In this document: piece after piece, positions 51,576 to 59,987 of the stretch | How the letters are laid out: every line of letters begins with the position of its first letter | Numbering within the stretch: position 1 is the first letter of the stretch | DNA from: Marinobacter sp. THAF197a | GTDB lineage: Bacteria > Pseudomonadota > Gammaproteobacteria > Pseudomonadales > Oleiphilaceae | Length of the DNA stretch: 64,000 bases | Assembly: GCF_009363275.1 (NCBI RefSeq) | Contig: NZ_CP045324.1 | Coordinates: forward strand, 1,240,001 to 1,304,000 | Direction: 5' to 3' | The notes under the pieces: model-generated | Databases searched by the model: none | What the model was told of the DNA's origin: nothing | The model's input: only the letters and a program-made list of their open reading frames with translations | Translations under genes and position numbers: made by a program

Positions 51576-54500
51576 GCAAGAATAAACAGAAACGCAGCTT
51601 CCACCAAGAGCTCGTCCTTAACCGTTGGATGTTGACCTTTTTCAACACGGAAAAGTTGGCTGATTTGAAACTACGCCTGGGTGATGGCCGGCATGAGGGT
51701 ATTGACGATGATGGCCAGAGCAAATTTTTTCATGAGCTGATGCGTGGCCTGTTCAATCCTAATCTGATTGCCGAAGCGGATCTTCGCCGATACGACCTGA
51801 ACATCGTCGGCTATTGGAAACAAATTACTGCCGAGCGAAACAAACTGGAAGGCCATGAGCTGCAGCTGAAGTACTTCCAGTATTTATCGCTTCTGTTCAG
51901 CGAAATCTACCTGCACTGGTACTTCAACAAAAGACAGGCCTTGCTCGACGGTGTGAACGAGCAAATGGCTCGCTACCGGGAGGAAAAAGGCGCTGAACCT
52001 TTTCGTGACTTCACGGCGGATGACCTGAACAAGGTGGCGTTTTGGAACGCGACAGGTAGTGGTAAAACTCTGCTGCTGCACGTCAACATCAAGCAATATC
52101 TGAATTACTTTCAAGCAGGTCACGCAGACGCGCACCCGGACAAGATTATTCTTCTTACACCGAATGAGGGGCTGTCTCGGCAGCATCTGGAAGAGCTCAC
52201 ACTGTCTGGTTTCCCGGCGCAGCACTTTAATAAAAACCAAACCCTGAAGTATCCCGGCATGGTCGAGGTCATCGACATCAACAAGTTGGGTGACGACATG
52301 GGCGACAAAACCGTCGCGGTCGAAGCCTTCGAGGGCAACAACTTAGTCTTGGTGGATGAGGGTCACCGGGGTACAGGTAAAGATGCCACGGCTTGGATGC
52401 GCCGCCGTAACGCCCTGGTGCAGGGGGGCTTTGCGTTCGAGTACTCCGCTACCTTTGGGCAGGCCGTTGCCAAAGGCTATACCGTTGAAATGGCCGAGCT
52501 GGAGATCCAGAAAAAGCGTGCAAAGATGCTATTTGGCACGACTAATCTAAAAAAGCTGGACGATGGCCAGGTCGCACAACTGGCACTGAGCCAGGACGAG
52601 AAACGCATGGCCCGGGTGACAGCCACCCGAGAAAGCTATGCCAAATGCATTCTGTTCGATTATTCCTATAAGTTTTTCTATGAGGACGGTTACGGCAAGG
52701 AATCGCTGATTCTAAATATGAACGGCGAGGCCTACGAGCAGGAAGATAATGCAGCCAAATATTTCACAGCTTGCCTGCTGGCCTTCTATCAGCAGCTTTG
52801 GTTGTGGAGCAACCACAGGGATCAGCTGAACGACTTCAACATTGAAAAGCCACTTTGGGTGTTTGTTGGCAATACGGTGGCCGGCGAAGAGTCGGACATA
52901 CTTGAAGTGGTGAAGTTTCTGGCTGACTTCTTGAACAATGATGTACGGATAAAGGTTTGGCTTGCGGATTTGGTGGCAGATAAGGCCCAGATTTTGGACG
53001 CCAAAGGAAACAACATTTTTAAAGGTCGCTTTACGCCCCTTATGGGCTTTGTCGATAACATTGACGCTCTTTACTCCGATATCCTTCAAAGGGTGTTTAA
53101 TGCCAGGTCACGACAGCGACTGAAGCTGGTGAATATCAAGAGCAGCAAGGGCGAGTTGGCGCTGCGTGTTGGTGATGAAGAGCCATTTGGTTTGATCAAT
53201 ATTGGTGAAGATAGCAAGTTCTTCACTCAAGCTGAGAATGACGACTCGTTCGACCCTGATCGTGATGACTTTGGCGGCGCGCTGTTTGGCACACTGAACA
53301 ACAAAGATAGCCAGCTCAATGTGTTGATCGGTTCACGCAAGTTCACAGAAGGCTGGAGCAGTTGGCGAGTGTCCACCATGGGATTGCTGAACATGGGTCA
53401 GGGCGAAGGTTCTCAGATCATCCAGTTGTTCGGTCGCGGTGTACGACTCAAGGGCAAGAACTTCTCTCTCAAGCGGACCACTCCTCAGGAGCGCCCTAAA
53501 GGCGTGCATCTGGATAAGCTGGAAACTCTCAACGTGTTCGGTGTGCGTGCCAGCTATATGGCAGCGTTTAAAGATTACCTGCGCGAAGAAGGAATTACGC
53601 CGAGCGACGAGATACTGGAGCTGGACTTCCCGACACGGGCAAACCTGCCAGCCGGCAAGCTGAAGACACTAGCTCTCAAAGACGGATACAAGGATAACCA
53701 GAAGCTTGGTTTCAAGCGCACGCATTATCCCTGGCTCTACGAAGTTCCAACAGAGTTTGAGAATAAGATCAAAAGCCCCCATGTGGTTTTGGATTTGTAC
53801 CCCCGTGTGGAAGCTCTCAGCACAGAGCGTCGCCCGGGTACCACTGCACCTACTGAGGCTCGCCACAAGGGTAAGCTAAGTGCTGATCTGTTTTCACTAT
53901 TTGATTGGGATCGAATTTATCTGGCCTTGCAGGAGTACAAAATTCAGCGCAGCTGGAGCAACCTGCGACTGGATCGCCAAAAACTCATTGATTTCTGTTC
54001 AGGCTCCGCGGACTGGTACACGCTGTTTATTCCGGCGACCGAACTAAAGGTAAGAAGCTTCGGCGATGTTAATAAGCAGGAAGATATTTTGATTCGCCTG
54101 CTGATTGATTACACCGACCGTTTCTATAATGCTTTGAAGAAAGGTTACGAAGGTCAGTTCTACGACATTGCCCATATCGATGAAGACCATGGGTCGATGC
54201 TCAAGCTTTATCAATTCGAAATCGACAACAGCGATGACGGATTGGCTTACCTCAAAAAGTTGGAGGTTCTGAAACAGCTGGTGGCCGATGGAAAAATCGG
54301 TGAAGCGAGCCAATGGAATGCGCCACACATGGTGGCTATCAGTTTTGATCGCCATTTGTACTACCCCTTGCTGGCACTTGAGGATAAGGAAGCGGTGCCC
54401 CTGAAGCTTCGCCCCTTGGGTTTTGATGCACCTAGTGAGTGGCAATTTGTTCAGGATCTGGAGAAATTCTATCGGTCACCGGAAGGCAAAGAAGTGATTG

Positions 54501-54913
54501 GAGCACGCAGCCTGTACCTGCTGCGAAATGCCGATAGCGAAAAGAAAGGGCTTGGTTTCGCTCTTGCGGGCAACTTCTATCCGGACTTCCTATTGTGGTT
54601 GGTAGACGAGGCGACGGGCCAGCAGTGGCTGTCTTTCGTTGATCCTAAAGGGCTCCGAAATCTAGATCTCTCGCACCCCAAGCTGGGGCTCTACAAGGAG
54701 GTCAAAACACTGGAGCAAACTCTTGGAGCCCATGCCAAGCCTGGCGAACCACCTCTGACCTTGAATGCTTTCGTGTTGTCACCGACCAAGTTTTCGGATT
54801 TGCTGAATGTGGGAGATCCGACGCAGAAAGGTGAGTTGGAGAATAGACACGTGTTGTTTATGGAAGACGGAGGCCAGTCGTATCTCAATAAGCTGTTTGC
54901 TAGGCTTCAGTAA
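51572..54913 (+). CDS. Type III restriction-like helicase-nuclease (Res-like)
   Basis: 1113 residues. The SF2 helicase core has Walker A ATGSGKT (160-166) and DEGH box (262-265), with RecA-like lobe 2 around IGSRKFTEGWSSWRVSTMGLLNMGQGEGSQIIQLFGRGVRL (motifs V-VI). Near the C-terminus, PDFLLWL (Asp1005) and FVDPKG (Asp1024, Lys1026) form a PD-(D/E)XK nuclease site. It should translocate on DNA and cut unmodified invader DNA with the Mod protein. GTG 51572 overlaps the preceding stop and has AGGAG upstream. Confidence 0.9.
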   Translation: MSKNKQKRSFHQELVLNRWMLTFFNTEKLADLKLRLGDGRHEGIDDDGQSKFFHELMRGLFNPNLIAEADLRRYDLNIVGYWKQITAERNKLEGHELQLKYFQYLSLLFSEIYLHWYFNKRQALLDGVNEQMARYREEKGAEPFRDFTADDLNKVAFWNATGSGKTLLLHVNIKQYLNYFQAGHADAHPDKIILLTPNEGLSRQHLEELTLSGFPAQHFNKNQTLKYPGMVEVIDINKLGDDMGDKTVAVEAFEGNNLVLVDEGHRGTGKDATAWMRRRNALVQGGFAFEYSATFGQAVAKGYTVEMAELEIQKKRAKMLFGTTNLKKLDDGQVAQLALSQDEKRMARVTATRESYAKCILFDYSYKFFYEDGYGKESLILNMNGEAYEQEDNAAKYFTACLLAFYQQLWLWSNHRDQLNDFNIEKPLWVFVGNTVAGEESDILEVVKFLADFLNNDVRIKVWLADLVADKAQILDAKGNNIFKGRFTPLMGFVDNIDALYSDILQRVFNARSRQRLKLVNIKSSKGELALRVGDEEPFGLINIGEDSKFFTQAENDDSFDPDRDDFGGALFGTLNNKDSQLNVLIGSRKFTEGWSSWRVSTMGLLNMGQGEGSQIIQLFGRGVRLKGKNFSLKRTTPQERPKGVHLDKLETLNVFGVRASYMAAFKDYLREEGITPSDEILELDFPTRANLPAGKLKTLALKDGYKDNQKLGFKRTHYPWLYEVPTEFENKIKSPHVVLDLYPRVEALSTERRPGTTAPTEARHKGKLSADLFSLFDWDRIYLALQEYKIQRSWSNLRLDRQKLIDFCSGSADWYTLFIPATELKVRSFGDVNKQEDILIRLLIDYTDRFYNALKKGYEGQFYDIAHIDEDHGSMLKLYQFEIDNSDDGLAYLKKLEVLKQLVADGKIGEASQWNAPHMVAISFDRHLYYPLLALEDKEAVPLKLRPLGFDAPSEWQFVQDLEKFYRSPEGKEVIGARSLYLLRNADSEKKGLGFALAGNFYPDFLLWLVDEATGQQWLSFVDPKGLRNLDLSHPKLGLYKEVKTLEQTLGAHAKPGEPPLTLNAFVLSPTKFSDLLNVGDPTQKGELENRHVLFMEDGGQSYLNKLFARLQ

Positions 54914-54976
54914 AAAATGATGTCGAGCGGTTCCGCGAACTATCTCGTTTAATGGACTTAATGATTGGGGAAAGGG

Positions 54977-57151
54977 ATGCACCTAAGCACAGTCAGGCTA
55001 AGGAATTATCGCCGCCTTGCGGATGTTAAGATCGATCTGGATAGTGAAATCTCGATTTTTGTAGGGGCGAACAACAGCGGCAAGACGTCTGTTGCGCACG
55101 CAATGCACTTCTTTATCGGTGGTGCCCGGGATCGGTTCAGCTTTCACGACATCAGTGCAAGCCGCTGGAGTGACATTGACGCTTTTGAGGCGGGCCAGGA
55201 TGGAGCTTCACTTCCCACTCTTTCCATCGATCTTTGGTTTGAAGTTGAGCAAGCTGACCTTCACCGCGTAATTGATCTTCTACCCAATCTCCACTGGCAG
55301 GGATCGAAAGTCGGTGTCCGAATTGTGTTTGGACCACGCAATGAGGACGAAACGTTGGCGCGCTTTCGTGAAAGGCATGCGCACGCTCAAGAGGCGGTCG
55401 CTGGCTTAAACGAGGCAGAAGAAGAACCTTATATTGCTCCGCCGAGGTCGTTGCGTGAGTTTCTGGAAGAGGGCATCCAGAAAGAATACGAATTCAAATA
55501 CTTCGTTCTTGACGAAAACCAGTTTAACGATGATTTGGAACCAAACGAAGGTTACGAACCACAAGAGCTGCTGCGAGATCAGGGACGGACAGGGAAGGAT
55601 ATTGTTAATACATTAGTTAAGGTCGATTTCCTGCACGCACAACGCCACCTTTCAGATAGTGAGGGAGGCAGCAGGTCAGAGGAGCTTTCTCGGCATCTCA
55701 GTCGCTACTATCAAAGAAATTTAGAACGTCATGGCGATGACTATAACGCGATTAGAGCGCTCGCAGACTCCGAGACGTTGCTAAATCAGCATCTTGAAAA
55801 CGTATTCTCAGATACGCTTGGTCGCCTGGCGCAGCTCGGATATCCGGGATTGAACAATCCACGCCTGATGATCAAGTCGGCGCTAAATCCTGCGACAGTA
55901 ATGAGCAGTCAGGATGGTGCCCATGTTCACTATGCCCTGAATAACGAGGGCCTAACTCTACCCGATAAGTACAATGGTCTTGGTTTCAAAAATCTCATCT
56001 ACATGGTCGTCGAACTGCTCGATCTAAATGCCCAGTGGCTTGGGACAGAAGAGAGAAGACCGCCTCTGCACCTGGTTTTTGTTGAAGAGCCAGAGGCTCA
56101 TATGCATGCCCAATTGCAGCAAGTTTTCGTCAGCAAGGTTCTGGAGATTCTGTCGGCCGAAGATGAAACTCCTGATGGCTTTCATACCCAATTAGCACTG
56201 TCAACGCACTCACCACATATTCTGTACGAGCGTGGCTTTCAGCCCATCCGCTACTTCCGACGCGAAGGCTCTGGGGTCGAGCAGGCATCTAAAGTCCTCA
56301 ACTTGTCAGAATTTTACCGAACCACGGCCAATCCGAGCCGAGATTTCTTAGAACGTTATTTGAAGCTCACACATTGCGATCTTTTCTTCGCTGACGCGGC
56401 AGTGCTTGTCGAGGGTAATGTCGAACGATTGGTCATGCCGCTAATGATCGACAAGGCAGCGCCTGGCCTGAGATCTTGCTACCTTAGCGTACTTGAAATC
56501 GGCGGTGCTTACGCTCATCTGTTCCGCACACTCATTGAGTTCCTCGGAATTACTACACTGATCGTTACCGATCTAGACAGCGTCAACGGGCAAGCCGACG
56601 GTGAAGATGATGCCGACACCGATGAGGATGAAGATGGCGCGGGTAGTACCTGTATTCCGGAAAAGCCGGATGCCGTGACTTCGAACCAGATGCTTGCCCA
56701 GTGGCTGCCTGGCAGAAATAGGATCGATGAGCTCCTGGATATGGATGCGGCGGGGAAGACCATCCCTGCTGACCCATACGGATTAGGGGCAATTCGTGTC
56801 ACCTATCCTTGCTCGGTCGATCTGACACTTAACGATGAGCAGTTGCAGCGGGCTGGCCGTACACTCGAAGTAGCTTTCGCCTTTGACAATCTTGAATGGA
56901 CGCAGCAAGCCGCCAATGCTGACCTGAGGCTACGGGTGCGCGCACCGCAGAATCTTGAACATCTCGCAACGCGGCTCCATGAGAAAGTTCACAGCTCGGG
57001 CTATAAAAAGACGGATTTTGCGCTTGCACTGCTTGCAAAGGACCCGTGCGCTTGGAATGTCCCTCGCTACATCGCTGAAGGGCTGCAATGGCTTGAAACA
57101 GTTCTTGGCGTAGCGATTGATGACGACGAGCAAGAAGGTGAGGGGGCATGA
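54977..57151 (+). CDS. OLD-family ATPase/TOPRIM nuclease (GajA-like)
   Basis: 724 residues. The ABC-type ATPase has Walker A GANNSGKT (30-37), Walker B EEPEAHMH (370-376) and the STHSPHIL switch. A TOPRIM nuclease follows with VEGNVE (Glu479) and DLD (532-534). An acidic insertion (DADTDEDEDGAG) lies inside the TOPRIM region. The class 2 OLD plus UvrD pairing defines Gabija, but this protein is longer than typical GajA (about 580), so the call is Gabija-like. ATG 54977 is preferred over a TTG at 54965. The stop overlaps the helicase ATG (ATGA). Confidence 0.88.
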   Translation: MHLSTVRLRNYRRLADVKIDLDSEISIFVGANNSGKTSVAHAMHFFIGGARDRFSFHDISASRWSDIDAFEAGQDGASLPTLSIDLWFEVEQADLHRVIDLLPNLHWQGSKVGVRIVFGPRNEDETLARFRERHAHAQEAVAGLNEAEEEPYIAPPRSLREFLEEGIQKEYEFKYFVLDENQFNDDLEPNEGYEPQELLRDQGRTGKDIVNTLVKVDFLHAQRHLSDSEGGSRSEELSRHLSRYYQRNLERHGDDYNAIRALADSETLLNQHLENVFSDTLGRLAQLGYPGLNNPRLMIKSALNPATVMSSQDGAHVHYALNNEGLTLPDKYNGLGFKNLIYMVVELLDLNAQWLGTEERRPPLHLVFVEEPEAHMHAQLQQVFVSKVLEILSAEDETPDGFHTQLALSTHSPHILYERGFQPIRYFRREGSGVEQASKVLNLSEFYRTTANPSRDFLERYLKLTHCDLFFADAAVLVEGNVERLVMPLMIDKAAPGLRSCYLSVLEIGGAYAHLFRTLIEFLGITTLIVTDLDSVNGQADGEDDADTDEDEDGAGSTCIPEKPDAVTSNQMLAQWLPGRNRIDELLDMDAAGKTIPADPYGLGAIRVTYPCSVDLTLNDEQLQRAGRTLEVAFAFDNLEWTQQAANADLRLRVRAPQNLEHLATRLHEKVHSSGYKKTDFALALLAKDPCAWNVPRYIAEGLQWLETVLGVAIDDDEQEGEGA

Positions 57152-59031
57152 CAAGTCGTATCGGTAAACCCAATACGGAAACTGACACGTTACTTCATCA
57201 GCGGCTTGTCAGTGACGGGAGCCGGCATTTCGTGATGGTCGCTGGTGCGGGTTCAGGTAAAACCACATCGTTAGTCAAAGCTCTTGCGCAGGTGGAGCGT
57301 ACTCGGGGACCGACTCTGCGCCTAAACGGGCAGAAGATCGCTTGCATCACCTACACAGAGGTAGCCGTCGAAGAAATTCGAGGTGACGTAGGGACTGACG
57401 AGTTGTTTCATGTCTCTACTATCCATAGTTTTCTATGGGCCATTATCAAGCCCTTCCAAAATGACCTCCGGAACTGGGTTCGGGGCCGACTGCAGAAGAA
57501 AATTTCTGACGAACAGGAGAAGATCGATAAACCACGAACCAGAGAAGCAACGAAAGTCCGTTCTGCTGAAGCCATAGAACGCTATCGTCGTCAACTTACC
57601 GAAATCGATTCGGTAAAGAATTTCCGGTACGGAACTGGCAGTGACTACGCGAATGGTGTCCTCGGCCATAGTGATATCCTGAAGATGGGGCCGGAATTTA
57701 TCGCAGGATACCCGCTGATGCAGACCGTTTTGACACAGCGCTTTCCGATCATCTTCGTTGACGAAAGCCAAGATACGGAACCGGCCTTTGTAGAGGCTTT
57801 GCGCCACGTGGCGCGCGCCTTCCCCTTTGGCTTTTGCCTTGGTTTTTTCGGTGATCCGGTACAGAAAATATATATGCAGGGTGCTGGTCCGATACCACCA
57901 GAAGATGGGTGGGAACTTCTTGAAAAGCCCGAAAATTTCAGGTGCCCGCAGGCTGTACTTCGCGTCATTAATCGAATTAGGGCGGAAGACGACGGGCTTC
58001 AGCAAACACGGGGACGGCACATTGCTATAAACGGCGAACAGGTTGCTGTCGAAGGGTCGGCTAGATTGTTGATTCTACCTGCAGATGACCGGAGACAGGA
58101 GCGGCTGGAAAATGTCCGTCGTTGGCTGGCTGAACAGGACGGTGACGAAGGCTGGCTGGAAGAAACCGACGAGGATTCATTACGGATGTTGGTGCTGGTG
58201 CACCGAATGGCAGCGGCGCGGCTGGGATTTCCCGCCCTTTACAGCGCGCTCAATGACAAATCGCCAGAGGACTTAAGTGCCGGTTTGGTTGATGGAACAG
58301 CCTGGGTCGTGCGTCCCTTCATTTCCTACGTTTTACCATTGGTCCTTGCGCGGCGCGAAGGGAGAGAGTTCGAACTTATGTGCCTGCTTCGCAAATACTG
58401 TCCCCTTTTGCAGCCTGATGCTTTGGCCTATGGAACCGCAGTCGGGCTACTGAATGATCTGCAAGTACGGGTCGACGAGTTGGTTGCCATGTTGCAAGCC
58501 GATAACGGTTGGCGCATCGGTGATGTTATGCGTTTTATAAAGGAAAACGATCTGATGGTTTTCGATGAGCGTTACGTCAGTTTGATCGATTTCTACGCAG
58601 TCACTACTGATCCAGTTGCCGAACCGGCAACTGAGAACGCCACATTGCGTTTTATGCAGTGCGATGCTTCGGAGCTGTGGGGATACAGAAAGTACATCGA
58701 GAAGCTCTCTCCCTTTGCCACTCAGCAGGGGATCAAGGGAGCCGAGTTCGAAAAAGTTATCGTCGTAGTAGATGATGAAGAGAGTCGAACAAATACGTTC
58801 TCCTACGGCAAGTATTTCGGTGTTTCGGAGCCATCAGATACCGATCGTGCTAACACTGCTGCGGGTAAAGACTCAGTCATCGATCGAACACGACGCTTGT
58901 TCTATGTTTGTTGCTCTCGGGCATTATCCGACCTTGCCGTAGTGGTGTTCACTGAAGACCCAGTGCGGATGCGGGATGCGTTGATCGAAAGAGAATTCTT
59001 TGAACCCGAATGCGTCAAAGTCTTCGATTAA
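57148..59031 (+). CDS. UvrD-like superfamily 1 helicase (GajB-like)
   Basis: 627 residues with SF1 motifs: I AGAGSGKTT (32-40), II VDESQD (204-209), III GFFGDPVQKIY, and C-terminal GIKGAEFEKVIVVVDDEES (V) and TRRLFYVCCSRALSDLAVV (VI). In Gabija the helicase-like GajB senses DNA ends or nucleotides and works with GajA. Here it is coupled to the OLD gene by a 4-base overlap. It is somewhat longer than GajB (about 490). A 92-base gap to the next gene suggests a separate system begins there. Confidence 0.9.
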   Translation: MTSRIGKPNTETDTLLHQRLVSDGSRHFVMVAGAGSGKTTSLVKALAQVERTRGPTLRLNGQKIACITYTEVAVEEIRGDVGTDELFHVSTIHSFLWAIIKPFQNDLRNWVRGRLQKKISDEQEKIDKPRTREATKVRSAEAIERYRRQLTEIDSVKNFRYGTGSDYANGVLGHSDILKMGPEFIAGYPLMQTVLTQRFPIIFVDESQDTEPAFVEALRHVARAFPFGFCLGFFGDPVQKIYMQGAGPIPPEDGWELLEKPENFRCPQAVLRVINRIRAEDDGLQQTRGRHIAINGEQVAVEGSARLLILPADDRRQERLENVRRWLAEQDGDEGWLEETDEDSLRMLVLVHRMAAARLGFPALYSALNDKSPEDLSAGLVDGTAWVVRPFISYVLPLVLARREGREFELMCLLRKYCPLLQPDALAYGTAVGLLNDLQVRVDELVAMLQADNGWRIGDVMRFIKENDLMVFDERYVSLIDFYAVTTDPVAEPATENATLRFMQCDASELWGYRKYIEKLSPFATQQGIKGAEFEKVIVVVDDEESRTNTFSYGKYFGVSEPSDTDRANTAAGKDSVIDRTRRLFYVCCSRALSDLAVVVFTEDPVRMRDALIEREFFEPECVKVFD

Positions 59032-59123
59032 TCGAGGGTCATTTTGCGCTGCCGCTCCAGTGCCCGATCAGGACCAACCATGAATTAGGGGCTGACATAC
59101 CCTCAAACGTCGCAGGAGTATAA

Positions 59124-59987
59124 ATGGTGGCACGACGCATTTCGCGGAGCCAGCTATTGGGCTACCTCGATAAACTATCTCGAGAAGAAGCCCTGTCTGA
59201 GCCCAAACTGTATCAGGCTGCAGACCAGTTTGCGCTGGACATCGACCAGCTGATCGCCAACGCCACTCGGTTACATGTCCGTCGTGACATGGTCAGATAT
59301 CTGGGGGTAAATAAAGACCTTCTGGCAAAGTGGCAAGACATAGCAGAGGAACGCCACGAGGTTCCCCGGATTGACCAGTCCAGCCTGGGCAACAGCCACG
59401 GCGCTCGCGTCAGCGGCGCGATGGTCACTGTCCGTAGCGCTCGCCAGCCACACCCTCAGGTTGTTATGGTGAGCGATCAAGGCGATATCAGCGCGCCATT
59501 GGGGAGCGCTCCTGCTGCCCGACTGGTCATCGTGGAGAATCTTGAAAACTTCCTGAGCCTTGACGGCACGTTGTCACTTTTTCCGGCCTGTGGGCTAAGT
59601 CCGGCCTGGCAGGACGCTGATATCCTCTACGGAAGTGGTAATAGCATCACGAACATTCTCCTCACCCCTTTTTTTCAGCAGTACCAGGAGATCGGCTGCC
59701 TATTCGACCCGGACCCTGGTGGTATTCGCATGTGTGACACGCTTTATCAGCGCGGAGACCTTCCTCCCCTTTATTTTCTTGCACCAGCAGACCTTCGGGA
59801 GCGCCTGAGTGCTTCCAGGCGAGAGATCACCATGAAACAGCGCCAGCAGTTGGCCACTCACATACGCCGTTCACCGCCCTGCGCTCATGTAGCTGGCCTG
59901 ATCCGCACTATGGGTAAGCACCTCGAACAGGAAACCTACCTTCTCCCCCTGTCAGCTAAGGAGGCCCCCGATGAATCTGGGCTTTGA
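59124..59987 (+). CDS. TOPRIM nuclease subunit of a Wadjet-like system (JetD/MksG-like)
   Basis: 287 residues. The C-terminal half holds a topoisomerase VI-A-like TOPRIM: VIVENLENF (Glu138) and, about 57 residues later, CLFDPDPGGIRM (Asp195, Asp197). The N-terminal half is helical and may be the arm-binding region. It is shorter than usual JetD proteins (about 380-400). Identification rests on these acids and on the SMC-like gene it overlaps by 17 bases. JetD subunits cut plasmid DNA trapped by the condensin. Ribosome site GCAGGAG lies upstream of ATG 59124. Confidence 0.75.
   Translation: MVARRISRSQLLGYLDKLSREEALSEPKLYQAADQFALDIDQLIANATRLHVRRDMVRYLGVNKDLLAKWQDIAEERHEVPRIDQSSLGNSHGARVSGAMVTVRSARQPHPQVVMVSDQGDISAPLGSAPAARLVIVENLENFLSLDGTLSLFPACGLSPAWQDADILYGSGNSITNILLTPFFQQYQEIGCLFDPDPGGIRMCDTLYQRGDLPPLYFLAPADLRERLSASRREITMKQRQQLATHIRRSPPCAHVAGLIRTMGKHLEQETYLLPLSAKEAPDESGL

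Noticed and set aside
51572..54913. Reading the Res-like gene as a classical type I HsdR
   Set aside because: No HsdS or HsdM genes nearby; the nuclease motif is at the C-terminus and the partner methylase is beta-class, which fits type III style.
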